Below are positions 33,928-43,064 of a stretch of 44,441 bases of DNA, one piece after another. Each line of letters begins with the position of its first letter. Position 1 is the first letter of the stretch. Origin of the DNA: DASVEG01 sp035540495 (GTDB lineage: Bacteria; Actinomycetota; Acidimicrobiia; Acidimicrobiales; CADCTF01). A program made the position numbers and the translations under genes. The notes below the pieces were generated by a model, which was not told the origin of the DNA, did no database searches, and saw nothing but the letters and a program-made list of their open reading frames with translations. The stretch covers positions 1 through 44,441 of the forward strand of contig DATLGL010000003.1 in the NCBI GenBank assembly GCA_035540495.1. The letters are read 5' to 3'.

Positions 33928-35640
33928 ATGAGTGAGCTCGGCGACCACATCCAGCTGACGCCGACGGAGGCGTCCGATCCGCGCTGGTACCAGAAGGCCG
34001 TCTTCTACGAAGTCGGCGTGCGGGGGTTCTACGACTCCAACGACGACGGCTTCGGCGACCTGCGGGGCCTCACCGAGAAGCTCGACTACATCGAGTGGCT
34101 CGGCGTCGACTGCCTCTGGCTGCTGCCCTTCTACCAGTCACCGCTCCGCGACGGCGGCTACGACATCGCCGACTTCTTCTCGATCCTGCCCGAGTTCGGC
34201 GACCTCGCCGACGCGATGACGCTGTTGGAAGAAGCGCATCGACGTGGCATCCGCGTCGTCGCCGATCTCGTCGTCAACCACACGAGCGACCAGCACCCGT
34301 GGTTCCAGGAGTCGCGCCAGTCGCGCGACAACCCGAAGAGCGACTGGTACGTCTGGTCGGACGACGACCAGAAGTACAAGGACGCCCGCATCATCTTCGT
34401 CGACACCGAGTCGTCGAACTGGTCGTGGGACCCGGTCCGCCAGCAGTACTTCTGGCACCGGTTCTTCAGCCACCAGCCGGACCTCAACTACGACAACGAA
34501 GAGGTCCAGCAGGCGATGATCGACGTCGTCAAGTTCTGGCTCGACCTCGGTCTCGACGGCTTCCGGGTCGACGCCGTGCCCTACCTCTTCGAGCGTGAGG
34601 GCACCAACTGCGAGAACCTGCCGGAGACCCACGAGTACCTGAAGCGCCTCCGCAAGGAGGTCGACGCGTCGTTCCCCGGCCGGGTGCTACTCGCCGAGGC
34701 GAACCAGTGGCCCGCCGACGTGGTCGAGTACTTCGGCCAGGGCGACGAGTTCCACATGTGCTTCCACTTCCCGATCATGCCGCGCATGTTCATGTCGGTC
34801 CGCCGGGAGCAGCGGTACCCGATCACCGAGATCCTGAGCCAGACCCCGGAGATCCCCGAAGGCACCCAGTGGGGCATGTTCCTCCGGAACCACGACGAGC
34901 TCACCCTCGAGATGGTCACGGACGAAGAGCGTGACTACATGTACGCCGAGTACGCGAAGGACCCGCGCATGCGGCGCAACGTCGGCATCTCACGCCGCCT
35001 CGCCCCGCTGGTCGAGAACGACCGCCGGGTGGCCGAGCTGCTCCACGCGATGTTGTTCTCGATGCCCGGGTCGCCGGTCCTCTACTACGGCGACGAGATC
35101 GGGATGGGCGACAACATCTACCTCGGCGACCGCGACGGCGTGCGCACCCCGATGCAGTGGACGCCCGACCGGAACGGCGGGTTCTCCAAGGCCGACTTCG
35201 CCCGCCTCTACCTGCCACCGCTGATGGACCCGGTCTACGGCTACCAGGCGGTGAACGTCGAGGCTGAGATGCGCGATCCGTCGTCGATGTTGCACTGGAT
35301 GAAGCGCATGCTCGAGGTGCGCAAGCAGCACCCGGTGTTCGGCACGGGCTCGATGGAGTTCATCTCGGTCGACAACCCCTCGGTCCTCGCGTACGTGCGT
35401 AGGGAGGCGGAGTCGGGCGACACGATCCTCTGCGTCAACAACCTCAGCCGGTTCGCGCAGCCCGCCGAGCTACCCATGCAGCAGTTCGACGGGCTCACGC
35501 CGATCGAGCTGCTCGGCCGAGTGCCGTTCCCGAAGATCGGCGAGCTGCCGTACTTCGTGACGCTCGGCCCCTACCAGTTCTATTGGTTCCAGCTCGTCGA
35601 TCAGTCGGGGTCTGAGGACCGCGGAGGTGATGACGCGTGA
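33928..35640 (+). CDS. treS: Trehalose synthase (maltose alpha-D-glucosyltransferase)
   Basis: GH13_16 enzyme that interconverts trehalose and maltose. 570 residues: VFYEVGVRGFYDSNDDGFGD at the start of the barrel, VVNHTSDQHPWF (115-126), nucleophile Asp215 in DGFRVDAVPYL, acid/base Glu257 in LLAEANQWP and stabiliser Asp323 in RNHDEL. The normal TreS length shows it is not fused to maltokinase, unlike in several actinobacteria. Its stop overlaps the maltokinase GTG (GTGA). Confidence 0.96.
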   Translation: MSELGDHIQLTPTEASDPRWYQKAVFYEVGVRGFYDSNDDGFGDLRGLTEKLDYIEWLGVDCLWLLPFYQSPLRDGGYDIADFFSILPEFGDLADAMTLLEEAHRRGIRVVADLVVNHTSDQHPWFQESRQSRDNPKSDWYVWSDDDQKYKDARIIFVDTESSNWSWDPVRQQYFWHRFFSHQPDLNYDNEEVQQAMIDVVKFWLDLGLDGFRVDAVPYLFEREGTNCENLPETHEYLKRLRKEVDASFPGRVLLAEANQWPADVVEYFGQGDEFHMCFHFPIMPRMFMSVRREQRYPITEILSQTPEIPEGTQWGMFLRNHDELTLEMVTDEERDYMYAEYAKDPRMRRNVGISRRLAPLVENDRRVAELLHAMLFSMPGSPVLYYGDEIGMGDNIYLGDRDGVRTPMQWTPDRNGGFSKADFARLYLPPLMDPVYGYQAVNVEAEMRDPSSMLHWMKRMLEVRKQHPVFGTGSMEFISVDNPSVLAYVRREAESGDTILCVNNLSRFAQPAELPMQQFDGLTPIELLGRVPFPKIGELPYFVTLGPYQFYWFQLVDQSGSEDRGGDDA

Positions 35641-36944
35641 GCGGACTACCGAAGTTCGATCTCGATGACATCCGTCGGCTGCTGCCGTCGTTCCTGGCCA
35701 AGCAGCGTTGGTACAGCGGCGGCGAGCCCGACACGATCGGCATCGAGCAGGACGAGCAGCTGCACGACCGGATGCTCTGGCTGCTCGTCGACGCCGACGG
35801 CAAGCGCTACCAGGTGCCGGTGGGTGGGTGCGCGACGAGCGCACCGCCAGACTTCCTGCACGGCCACGACGCCTCGATCGTCGGGGCGTCGAACGACGTC
35901 CTGCTCTACGACGCGACGCTCGACCCCGAGCTGGCGACGGCGCTGCTGTCGGTCGTCGCTCCGGACGAAGACGTCACCTACGTCCGGCCGATGGGTGCCG
36001 AGCAGTCGAACACGTCGCTCGTCTTCGACGACCGCCTGGTTCTCAAGGTGTTCCGCCGGGTGCACGACGGTGCGAACCCCGACATCGAGGTCACCGCGGC
36101 GCTGGGTGGTGTCGGGTTCAAGCACGTCGCCGCTCCGGTCGGCGTCTGGGAGCGAGACCAGCGCCACCTCGCGGTCGTGCAGCCCTACCTGCAGGGCGCC
36201 ACCGACGGCTGGGCCCTCGCCCTGACCTCGCTGCGCGACTTGTACGCGAGCGAGCACATCGACGATCCAGCGCAGGCTGGTGGTGACTTCGGCGCGGAGG
36301 CCCGACGTCTCGGAGAGGTGACGGCCGCGATGCATGTCGCGCTCGCACGTGCCTTCGGCACCGACAAGGCCGATGTCGGCCAGTGGGTGGGCGTGATGCT
36401 GCGCCAGCTCGAGCGGGTGGGTGCGGAGCAGCCGTGGCGCAGCCAAGCGGAGAAGGTGTTCCAGTCGTTCGCCTCGCTCGCGAACCGGGGCCCGTCGATC
36501 CGGGTGCACGGCGACTACCACCTCGGTCAGGCGGTGCGTACCGACGCGGGGTGGTTCGTCCTCGACTTCGAGGGAGAGCCCGCTCGGCCGCTCGCCGAGC
36601 GCCGGCTGCCGTCGTCACCGCTCAAGGACGTGAGCGGCATGCTGCGCTCGTTCCACTACGCGGCCGAGGTCGCACTACGAGAGCGCGAGGAGACCGACGT
36701 CAAGCGGCTCCGCCCGCTGGCTCGCGCGTGGGAGCAGCGGAACCGCAAGAAGTTCCTCGACGGCTACCTCGCCACCGATGGCATCGACGAGCTGCTCGGC
36801 GGGAACGAGAAGGACACCGAGGCTGCCCTCAACGCGTGGGAGCTCGACAAGGCGGTGTACGAGGTCGGCTACGAGCTGGGGCACCGACCCGATTGGGTCG
36901 CCATCCCGGAGTCGGCCGTTCTACGGATCCTGGAGGAAGAATGA
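35637..36944 (+). CDS. mak: Maltokinase (Pep2/Mak)
   Basis: ATP-dependent phosphorylation of maltose to maltose-1-phosphate, the GlgE donor. 435 residues with the aminoglycoside-phosphotransferase-like kinase fold: an N-terminal cap (FLAKQRWYSG typical of the family), Lys137 in LVLKVFRR, the catalytic loop VHGDYHLGQ (290-298) and the metal-binding DFEGEP (310-315). Coupled on both sides by 4-base overlaps, GTGA with treS and ATGA with glgB. Confidence 0.95.
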   Translation: MSGLPKFDLDDIRRLLPSFLAKQRWYSGGEPDTIGIEQDEQLHDRMLWLLVDADGKRYQVPVGGCATSAPPDFLHGHDASIVGASNDVLLYDATLDPELATALLSVVAPDEDVTYVRPMGAEQSNTSLVFDDRLVLKVFRRVHDGANPDIEVTAALGGVGFKHVAAPVGVWERDQRHLAVVQPYLQGATDGWALALTSLRDLYASEHIDDPAQAGGDFGAEARRLGEVTAAMHVALARAFGTDKADVGQWVGVMLRQLERVGAEQPWRSQAEKVFQSFASLANRGPSIRVHGDYHLGQAVRTDAGWFVLDFEGEPARPLAERRLPSSPLKDVSGMLRSFHYAAEVALREREETDVKRLRPLARAWEQRNRKKFLDGYLATDGIDELLGGNEKDTEAALNAWELDKAVYEVGYELGHRPDWVAIPESAVLRILEEE

Positions 36945-39154
36945 GCCCGCGAACGGCGAAGACCCCCGAGAGCGTGCCCGATCCGATGATCGGCGCGATC
37001 GACCAGCTCGTCCGAGGTGAGACGGGCGACCCCCACCACATCCTCGGCGCGCACAAGACCGACGGCAAGGTGACGGTGCGGGCGATGCGTCCCGATGCCA
37101 CCGCGATGCGCGTGCTCCTCGAGGGCGGCAAGCAGATCGACATGCGCCGGCGGCACGAAGTCGGCGTGTTCGAGGCGGAGATCGCCGAGGCCGACATGGA
37201 GTCGTACCGCCTCGAGGCCCACTACGCGAACGGCGACCGCTTCACGTTCGATGATCCGTACCGCTTCTGGCCGACGCTGGGCGAGCTCGACCTCCACTTC
37301 CTCGGCGAGGGCCGTCACCACGACATGTGGAAGCTGCTCGGCGCGCACGTGCGGGAGCACCAGGGCGTGCGCGGCACGTCGTTCGCGGTGTGGGCGCCGA
37401 ACGCCCGCGCCGTTCGCGTCGTCGGCGACTGGAACCTGTGGGACGGCCGGGTGCATCCGATGCGCACGCTCGGCTCGTCTGGCGTGTGGGAGCTGTTCGT
37501 GCCCGGCGTCGAGCCCGGGATGAAGTACAAGTTCGAGATCCTCGCGAGCGACGGCAGCATCCTCCTGAAGGCCGACCCGTTCGCGTTCGCGACAGAAGTG
37601 CCGCCCGGAACCGCCAGCGTCGTGTGCGATCCCGCGTACACGTGGCAGGACGACGAGTGGATCGCGAAGCGCCGCGAGTCCGACTGGCTCCACGAGCCGG
37701 TCTCGATCTACGAGCTGCACATGGCCTCGTGGCGGACGAAGCCGGAGGAGGGCAACCGCCCGCTCACGTACCGGGAGATGGCCGACGAGCTTCCGGCCTA
37801 CCTGAACGACCTCGGCTTCACCCACGTCGAGTTCCTCCCGGTCGCCGAGCACCCCTTCGGCGGCTCGTGGGGGTACCAGGTGTCCTCGTACTACGCGCCC
37901 ACATCGCGCTTCGGTACACCGGACGACTTCCGATACCTCGTCGACAAGCTTCACCAGGCGGGGATATCGGTCATCGTCGACTGGGTCCCGGCGCACTTCC
38001 CCAAGGATGCGTGGGCCCTCGCCCGGTTCGACGGCACGGCTCTCTACGAGCACGCCGACCCTCGCCAGGGGGAGCACCCCGACTGGGGAACGCTCGTCTT
38101 CAACTTCGGGCGCAACGAGGTACGGAACTTCCTCATCTCGAACGCCCTCTTCTGGATCGAGGAGTTCCACATCGATGGCCTGCGCGTCGACGCGGTGGCG
38201 TCGATGCTCTACCTCGACTACTCCCGCAAGGAAGGCGAGTGGGTGCCGAACGAGTTCGGCGGGCGCGAGAACCTCGAGGCGGTGCACTTCCTCAAGGAGA
38301 TGAACGAGGTCGTCTACGGCCGTCACCCCGGCGTGATGACGATCGCGGAGGAGTCGACGGCGTGGCCCGCCGTGTCGCGGCCCACGTACCTCGGCGGCCT
38401 TGGCTTCGGGTTCAAGTGGAACATGGGCTGGATGCACGACACCCTCGAGTACTTCTCGAAGGAGCCCGTGTACCGGCGCTACCACCACAACGAGCTGACC
38501 TTCGGCCTGCTCTACGCGTTCACCGAGAACTTCATCCTCCCGCTCAGCCACGACGAGGTCGTCCACGGCAAGGGCTCGCTGCTCAACAAGATGCCGGGTG
38601 ACCGGTGGCAGAAGGCGGCGAACCTGCGGGCCCTCTACGCGTGGATGTGGGCCCATCCCGGCAAGCAGCTGCTGTTCATGGGCGCCGAGCTCGCGCAGTC
38701 GGCCGAGTGGAACCACAACATGTCGCTCGACTGGCACCTGCTCGAGTACGCGGAGCACCGCGGCGTGCAGGACCTGCTCCGCAACCTCAACGCGATCTAC
38801 AAGAACGAGCCCGCGCTGTGGGAGCGGGACTTCACGCCGGACGGGTTCCGCTGGATCGACGCGAGCGACGTCGACAACAACATCCTCTCGTTCCTCCGCC
38901 TGAACGAGGACGGCTCGCGCTCGGTGGCCTGCATCGCGAACCTGGCGCCGGTGCCGCGACATGGCTACCGAGTCGGGCTGCCGAAGAGCGGCTGCTGGCG
39001 CGAGGTGGTCAACACCGACGCCACCGAGTTCGGCGGCTCGGGCGTCGGCAACGGTGGCCAGGTGTGGGCGAACGACGAGCCCTGGCACGGGCTGCCCGCG
39101 TCGGCGGAGCTCGTCCTGCCACCCCTGGGCGTGCTCTGGCTCGCACCGGACTGA
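36941..39154 (+). CDS. glgB: 1,4-alpha-glucan branching enzyme
   Basis: GH13_9 enzyme that forms alpha-1,6 branches. 737 residues with the N1 and CBM48 domains (about 15-230), then the barrel: nucleophile Asp417 in DGLRVDAVASMLYLDY and Glu470 in TIAEESTAWP, spacing 53 as in E. coli GlgB (405/458), and LPLSHDEVVHGK with the third Asp. The C-terminal beta domain is complete. GGAGGA precedes the ATG. Last member of the overlapping glgE-treS-mak-glgB set. Confidence 0.97.
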   Translation: MSPRTAKTPESVPDPMIGAIDQLVRGETGDPHHILGAHKTDGKVTVRAMRPDATAMRVLLEGGKQIDMRRRHEVGVFEAEIAEADMESYRLEAHYANGDRFTFDDPYRFWPTLGELDLHFLGEGRHHDMWKLLGAHVREHQGVRGTSFAVWAPNARAVRVVGDWNLWDGRVHPMRTLGSSGVWELFVPGVEPGMKYKFEILASDGSILLKADPFAFATEVPPGTASVVCDPAYTWQDDEWIAKRRESDWLHEPVSIYELHMASWRTKPEEGNRPLTYREMADELPAYLNDLGFTHVEFLPVAEHPFGGSWGYQVSSYYAPTSRFGTPDDFRYLVDKLHQAGISVIVDWVPAHFPKDAWALARFDGTALYEHADPRQGEHPDWGTLVFNFGRNEVRNFLISNALFWIEEFHIDGLRVDAVASMLYLDYSRKEGEWVPNEFGGRENLEAVHFLKEMNEVVYGRHPGVMTIAEESTAWPAVSRPTYLGGLGFGFKWNMGWMHDTLEYFSKEPVYRRYHHNELTFGLLYAFTENFILPLSHDEVVHGKGSLLNKMPGDRWQKAANLRALYAWMWAHPGKQLLFMGAELAQSAEWNHNMSLDWHLLEYAEHRGVQDLLRNLNAIYKNEPALWERDFTPDGFRWIDASDVDNNILSFLRLNEDGSRSVACIANLAPVPRHGYRVGLPKSGCWREVVNTDATEFGGSGVGNGGQVWANDEPWHGLPASAELVLPPLGVLWLAPD

Positions 39155-39177
39155 TCAGGCAGGTGGTGATCGGTCGG

Positions 39178-39183
39178 TACCGT
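39178..39183 (+). promoter_or_regulatory. Candidate -10 box (TACCGT) before the GH57 gene
   Basis: TACCGT ends 7 nt before the ATG at 39191. The spacer (TGAGGGA) could also serve as a weak ribosome-binding site, so read-through from glgB is an alternative. Confidence 0.4.
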
Positions 39184-39190
39184 TGAGGGA

Positions 39191-41491
39191 ATGGCGGACC
39201 GACCGATCGCCCTCGCGTTCCACGGGCACTTCTACCAACCGCCGCGGGAGAACCCGTGGACGGAGGAGGTGCCTCGCGAGGCCGGCGCGGCGCCGTTCCA
39301 CGACTGGAACGAGAAGATCGCCCTGGAGGCCTACCGGCCGAACGCGTTCGCCCGCATCGTCGACGAGCACGGCCGCGTCGTCTCCATCGTGAACAACTAC
39401 GAGCACCTGTCGTTCGACGTCGGCCCGACGCTCACGACCTGGCTCGCCGACAACGAGGCCGTCGCGTTCGAGCGGATCGTCGAGGGCGACCGTCGCGGCG
39501 GCGGTGGGATGGCCCAGGCGTTCTTCCACATCATCCTCCCGCTCGCGACGGAGCGCGATGTCCGGACGATGGTGCGCTGGGGCATGCGGGAGTTCGAGGT
39601 CCGCTTCGGCCGCCGTGCCCAGGGCATCTGGCTTCCCGAGACGGCGGTGAACGACGGCGTGTTGCGAGTGCTCGCACAGGAGGGCGTCGGGTTCACCGTG
39701 CTCGCGCCGTACCAGGCCGCGACCGAGATCGACCCCCGTCATGCCTACCGTTGGGTCGACCCGGAAGACGCCGAGCTCGGCGTCGACCTCGTGTTCTACG
39801 ACGGTCCGCTGTCGCACGCGGTCGCCTTCGAGCTCAACGCGCTGTCGAGCGAGGCGTTCGTCGATCGGGTCACCGAGGCCGCGCCCGCCGGCGGTCTCGT
39901 GGCGGTGGCGGCCGACGGCGAGACCTTCGGGCACCACCACCAATACGGCGACCGGTTCCTCGCGTACGCCCTCGCGGTCGAGGCCCCGAAGCGGGGCATC
40001 GAGGTGGTCAGCATCTCGGAGTGGCTGGCGGAGCACCCCCCGACCGACAGGGTCGAGATCGTCGAGAGCGCGTGGTCGTGCGCACACGGCGTCGGCCGCT
40101 GGAAGGAAGACTGCGGCTGCAGCACGGGCGGCCTCCCCGAGTGGACGCAACGGTGGCGGGCGCCGCTGCGTCGAGCGCTCGACGTCGTGCGGGAGGCGGT
40201 CGACGGCGTGCTCGAGCGCCGGGGCGCAGAGGTTCTGCACGACCCGTGGGCCGCCCGCGACGACTACGTCGACGTGCTCCTCGGAGAGCAGTCGAGGGAG
40301 GAGTTCGCCCGTCGCCACGTCAAAGGCGACGTCGTCACCGCGTTCACGGTGATGGAGGCGGCTCGTCATGCGCTGGCGATGTACACCTCGTGCGGGTGGT
40401 TCTTCAACGACCTGGCCGGCCTGGAGACGGTGCAGGTGCTGCGTTACGCCGCGCGAGCGATGGACTGCCTGGAGGAGCTGGGGGAGAACCCTCCGACCGA
40501 GGTGTTCCTCCGCATCCTGGACGAAGCGGAGAGCAACGACCCCGCCGAAGGCTCTGGCCGCGACATCTGGCGGCGGCACGTCGAGACCGCCCGCGTCGAC
40601 ACCGGGCGCGCCGTGGCACAGCTCGCGCTCGTCGAGTTGCTCGAGCACCGCGATCCGCCGGCAACCGTCGGGGCGTTCGACGTCCACCTCGACGACCACG
40701 GCCACGGCGATCGTGGCGCCCTGTCGATGTCGTGGGGCAAGGTCCGCCTCACCCACCGCCGGACGGGGCGCGAGACCCACCACGTGTACGCGGCGCTCCA
40801 CCTCGGCGGACTCGAGGTGCTCGGCGCCGCGCGCCCGCCCGACGCAGGCCGTGATCGGGACGCCTTCGCCCGACTGCGATCGGCCTTTGAGTTCGACGCG
40901 CCGATCACCACGTTGCTCCGGCTCGTCAGCGACGGCTTCGGCCCCGCGGAGTTCGGCATCCGTTCGGGAGTGCCCGACGGCGCCGAGCAGATCCTCCGCA
41001 CCGTCGCCCGTTCACTGGCCGACAGGTTCAGCGCCGCGTTCGACCGCCTGTACGCCGACCACCGGCCGACGTTCGTCGCGTTGACGTCGGCCCACTACCC
41101 GCTGCCGCCCGAGCTCCGGGCTCCGGCCGAGCTCGCGCTGGCCCGTCGCCTCGAGCTCGAGATCGCGGCCCAGAACGGGTCGCTCGATCCCGCGGACTAC
41201 GGCAAGGCGATCGCGATCGCGCGAGAGGCGCGCACGCAGGGCGTCGAGCTCGACACCCGCCATGCGCGCCACGTCCTGGAGCGGCTGCTCCTGAACGCAG
41301 TCGAGCACGCCGTCGTCGACCCCGCGCGGGCGACCAGCGCGGTCACCGGGCTGGAGATCGCCCGGGAGCTCGACGTCCACCCGTCACTCGAGCGGGTCCA
41401 AGAGATCGTCTTCGACGCGCTGCAACGCGAGGGCGAAGGAGCCGATCCCCGGCTGCGCCGGTTGGCCGCAGCGCTGAACCTCGCCGTCTGA
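39191..41491 (+). CDS. GH57-family (DUF3536) putative alpha-glucan-active enzyme
   Basis: 766 residues. The N-terminal half is a GH57 (beta/alpha)7 barrel: AFHGHFYQPPRENPW (9-23), the nucleophile glutamate in GIWLPET (Glu150) and the general-acid aspartate in VAADGETFGHHH (Asp242). The C-terminal part is the DUF3536 region, with two extended helical and beta sections. GH57 includes amylopullulanases, branching enzymes and 4-alpha-glucanotransferases; the substrate here is not known. Position directly after glgB and the same orientation suggest work on the glucan or malto-oligosaccharides. Confidence 0.87.
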   Translation: MADRPIALAFHGHFYQPPRENPWTEEVPREAGAAPFHDWNEKIALEAYRPNAFARIVDEHGRVVSIVNNYEHLSFDVGPTLTTWLADNEAVAFERIVEGDRRGGGGMAQAFFHIILPLATERDVRTMVRWGMREFEVRFGRRAQGIWLPETAVNDGVLRVLAQEGVGFTVLAPYQAATEIDPRHAYRWVDPEDAELGVDLVFYDGPLSHAVAFELNALSSEAFVDRVTEAAPAGGLVAVAADGETFGHHHQYGDRFLAYALAVEAPKRGIEVVSISEWLAEHPPTDRVEIVESAWSCAHGVGRWKEDCGCSTGGLPEWTQRWRAPLRRALDVVREAVDGVLERRGAEVLHDPWAARDDYVDVLLGEQSREEFARRHVKGDVVTAFTVMEAARHALAMYTSCGWFFNDLAGLETVQVLRYAARAMDCLEELGENPPTEVFLRILDEAESNDPAEGSGRDIWRRHVETARVDTGRAVAQLALVELLEHRDPPATVGAFDVHLDDHGHGDRGALSMSWGKVRLTHRRTGRETHHVYAALHLGGLEVLGAARPPDAGRDRDAFARLRSAFEFDAPITTLLRLVSDGFGPAEFGIRSGVPDGAEQILRTVARSLADRFSAAFDRLYADHRPTFVALTSAHYPLPPELRAPAELALARRLELEIAAQNGSLDPADYGKAIAIAREARTQGVELDTRHARHVLERLLLNAVEHAVVDPARATSAVTGLEIARELDVHPSLERVQEIVFDALQREGEGADPRLRRLAAALNLAV

Positions 41492-41506
41492 GCCGCGCCT
41501 CAGACG
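41485..41506. terminator. Short bidirectional hairpin overlapping two stop codons
   Basis: CGTCTGAG (41485-41492) pairs with CTCAGACG (41499-41506) around a 6-nt loop. It spans the stop of the GH57 gene and the stop of the convergent SRPBCC gene, which are only 8 bases apart. Confidence 0.65.
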
Positions 41507-41949
41507 CCGTCGACGATGCGCTTGAGGTTCCGGAGGTTTCCCCGCCAGACGTGACGCAAGATCGGCTTGGCGAACAGGCCGCCGATCGGGCCGCCCATCC
41601 ACCACGGGAACGACAGCTTCTCCGTCCAGGTGAAGCGAGTGCCGCCCCGACCGCGCCAGCGGCGCTTCGAGAGCGTGAAGCGTCCGGTGCCGGTGACGAG
41701 CCCGACGTGACGGATGCCCATCGCCCGCCCCGGCTTCCACTCGACGACTTCCATCACGTCGACGAGCGAGAACGGACCGACCTTCGTGTCGCACTCGAAG
41801 GTCGCGCCGACGCCCTTCCTCTTCGACGAGACGAACCGGATGGCGACGGCGTCGTTCATCCACTCGACGTGCGACCCGATGTCCTCGACCACGTTCCACA
41901 CCTGCCGCGGTGTTGCATCGAGGTCGACCGAGACGCGGAGTCGCGACAT
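41500..41949 (-). CDS. SRPBCC-fold (polyketide cyclase/START-like) protein
   Basis: 149 residues with the SRPBCC pattern: MSRLRVSVDLDATPRQVWNV opening, a DIGSHVEWMNDAV helix, then long beta strands (GVGATFECDTKVGPFSLVDVMEVVEWKPGRAMGIRH, FTLSKRRW, GGTRFTWTEKLSFPWWMGG) and a C-terminal helix (RGNLRNLKRIVDG). These folds bind hydrophobic ligands; the ligand is unknown. It lies 20 bases downstream of galT on the same strand, so is probably co-transcribed. Confidence 0.85.
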   Translation of the reverse strand: MSRLRVSVDLDATPRQVWNVVEDIGSHVEWMNDAVAIRFVSSKRKGVGATFECDTKVGPFSLVDVMEVVEWKPGRAMGIRHVGLVTGTGRFTLSKRRWRGRGGTRFTWTEKLSFPWWMGGPIGGLFAKPILRHVWRGNLRNLKRIVDGV

Positions 41950-41969
41950 CGCGGCGGCGGCGCGAGGCG

Positions 41970-42953
41970 CTACGAGACGCCGGCCGCACGCAGCTCGGTG
42001 GCTGCGTACTCGGGAGGAAGGACGTTGATCAGCACGCCGGTCCCGAGCTCGAAGCCCGCTCGGGTCGTCGCCTTCGGCAGCAGGTGCACGTGCCAGTGGA
42101 AGTCGCCTCCCGCCCGGAACGGCGCGTAGTGGAGGACGATGTTGTAGGCGACGTCGCCCACCGCACGACGTAGCCGGGCCAGCGCGTCGCGGATGGCCCG
42201 GCCGATCGACGCGAGGTCGGCCGGCTCGGCCTCGTGCACCCACCTCTGGTGGATGCGCGGGATGAGCAGCATCTCGTAGGGCGTGCCGCTCCAGAACGGT
42301 GCGATGAGCACGTGGCGCCCGTCGGCCTGAATGACCCGGTAGCCGACCTCCTCCTCCGCTTCGAGCACGGTGCACAGCAGGCACGCCCCGCGGAAGCGGT
42401 CGAAGCCGCCCTGCTCGTCGACGAGCTCGCTCGGCACGAAGGGCATCGCCAGGAGCTGCCCGTGCGGATGCTCCAGCGACGCGCCAGCTTCACGTCCGGC
42501 GTTGATGATGAACTGCGTGTAGCGCAGCGTCCCCGACTGGGTCGCGTGCTCCTCGATGCGGTCTCGAACCGCGGCGAGAACCAGAGAAGCTTGGGCATCC
42601 GTGAGGTCGGCGTACGTCGCGGTGTGGCTGCGGGAGAACACCACGACCTCGTGGATGCCGCTGGCGGGGGCCTGGGTCCACACCGGACCGATGTTCTGCA
42701 CCGACATCGGGTCGCGGCCCGAGAAGGCCGGATACAGGTTCGGCACCACCCGAACGAGCCATTCGCCCTGCGGCCCGTAGGTCTCGAGCGCGGGCGGGGT
42801 CTTCTCCTCGTGGCCCGGGCAGAAGGGGCAGGGCATCTCCGGATCGGCCTGCACGGGAAGGCTCCGGTTCGCGAACGGCTGGGGGCGATCGGCACGATCG
42901 GCGCTGATCACGACCCAACGGCCCGTGAGCGGGTCGAGGCGGAGTTGGCTCAC
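41970..42953 (-). CDS. galT: Galactose-1-phosphate uridylyltransferase family protein
   Basis: Transfers UMP between UDP-glucose and galactose-1-phosphate (Leloir pathway). 327 residues of the HIT superfamily: LRLDPLTGRWVVISADRADRP opening, Cys42 and Cys45 in CPFCPGHE as metal ligands, the nucleophile His in EHPHGQ (HPH 162-164), and GDFHWHVHLLPK later. The start is a GTG at 42953; no better start exists in frame and no ribosome-binding site is visible. A 10-codon ORF ends across this GTG. No galK or galE is nearby, so related nucleotidyltransferase roles remain possible. Confidence 0.9.
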   Translation of the reverse strand: MSQLRLDPLTGRWVVISADRADRPQPFANRSLPVQADPEMPCPFCPGHEEKTPPALETYGPQGEWLVRVVPNLYPAFSGRDPMSVQNIGPVWTQAPASGIHEVVVFSRSHTATYADLTDAQASLVLAAVRDRIEEHATQSGTLRYTQFIINAGREAGASLEHPHGQLLAMPFVPSELVDEQGGFDRFRGACLLCTVLEAEEEVGYRVIQADGRHVLIAPFWSGTPYEMLLIPRIHQRWVHEAEPADLASIGRAIRDALARLRRAVGDVAYNIVLHYAPFRAGGDFHWHVHLLPKATTRAGFELGTGVLINVLPPEYAATELRAAGVS

Positions 42954-42982
42954 GTGAAGGCGGGCGAGGGTCGGCGCGGCAT
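42950..42982 (-). CDS. Possible 10-codon upstream ORF coupled to galT
   Basis: On the minus strand an ATG at 42982 opens MPRRPSPAFT and ends with a TGA (42952-42950) that overlaps the galT GTG as GTGA. A TACCCT box (42998-42993) lies 10 nt before this ATG. GalT lacks a visible ribosome-binding site, so coupling through this ORF is plausible but unproven. Confidence 0.3.
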   Translation of the reverse strand: MPRRPSPAFT

Positions 42983-43050
42983 CTCTGCTGTGAGGGTACG
43001 CGTGAACGCTGCGGAACTGTGAGACAGAAAGAGGTGCCGCCGGCGGCGAG

Positions 43051-43056
43051 TACCGT
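43051..43056 (+). promoter_or_regulatory. Candidate -10 box (TACCGT) for a leaderless start
   Basis: TACCGT ends 8 nt before the GTG at 43065, in the divergent region with galT. Confidence 0.4.
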
Positions 43057-43064
43057 TCCCGCCC

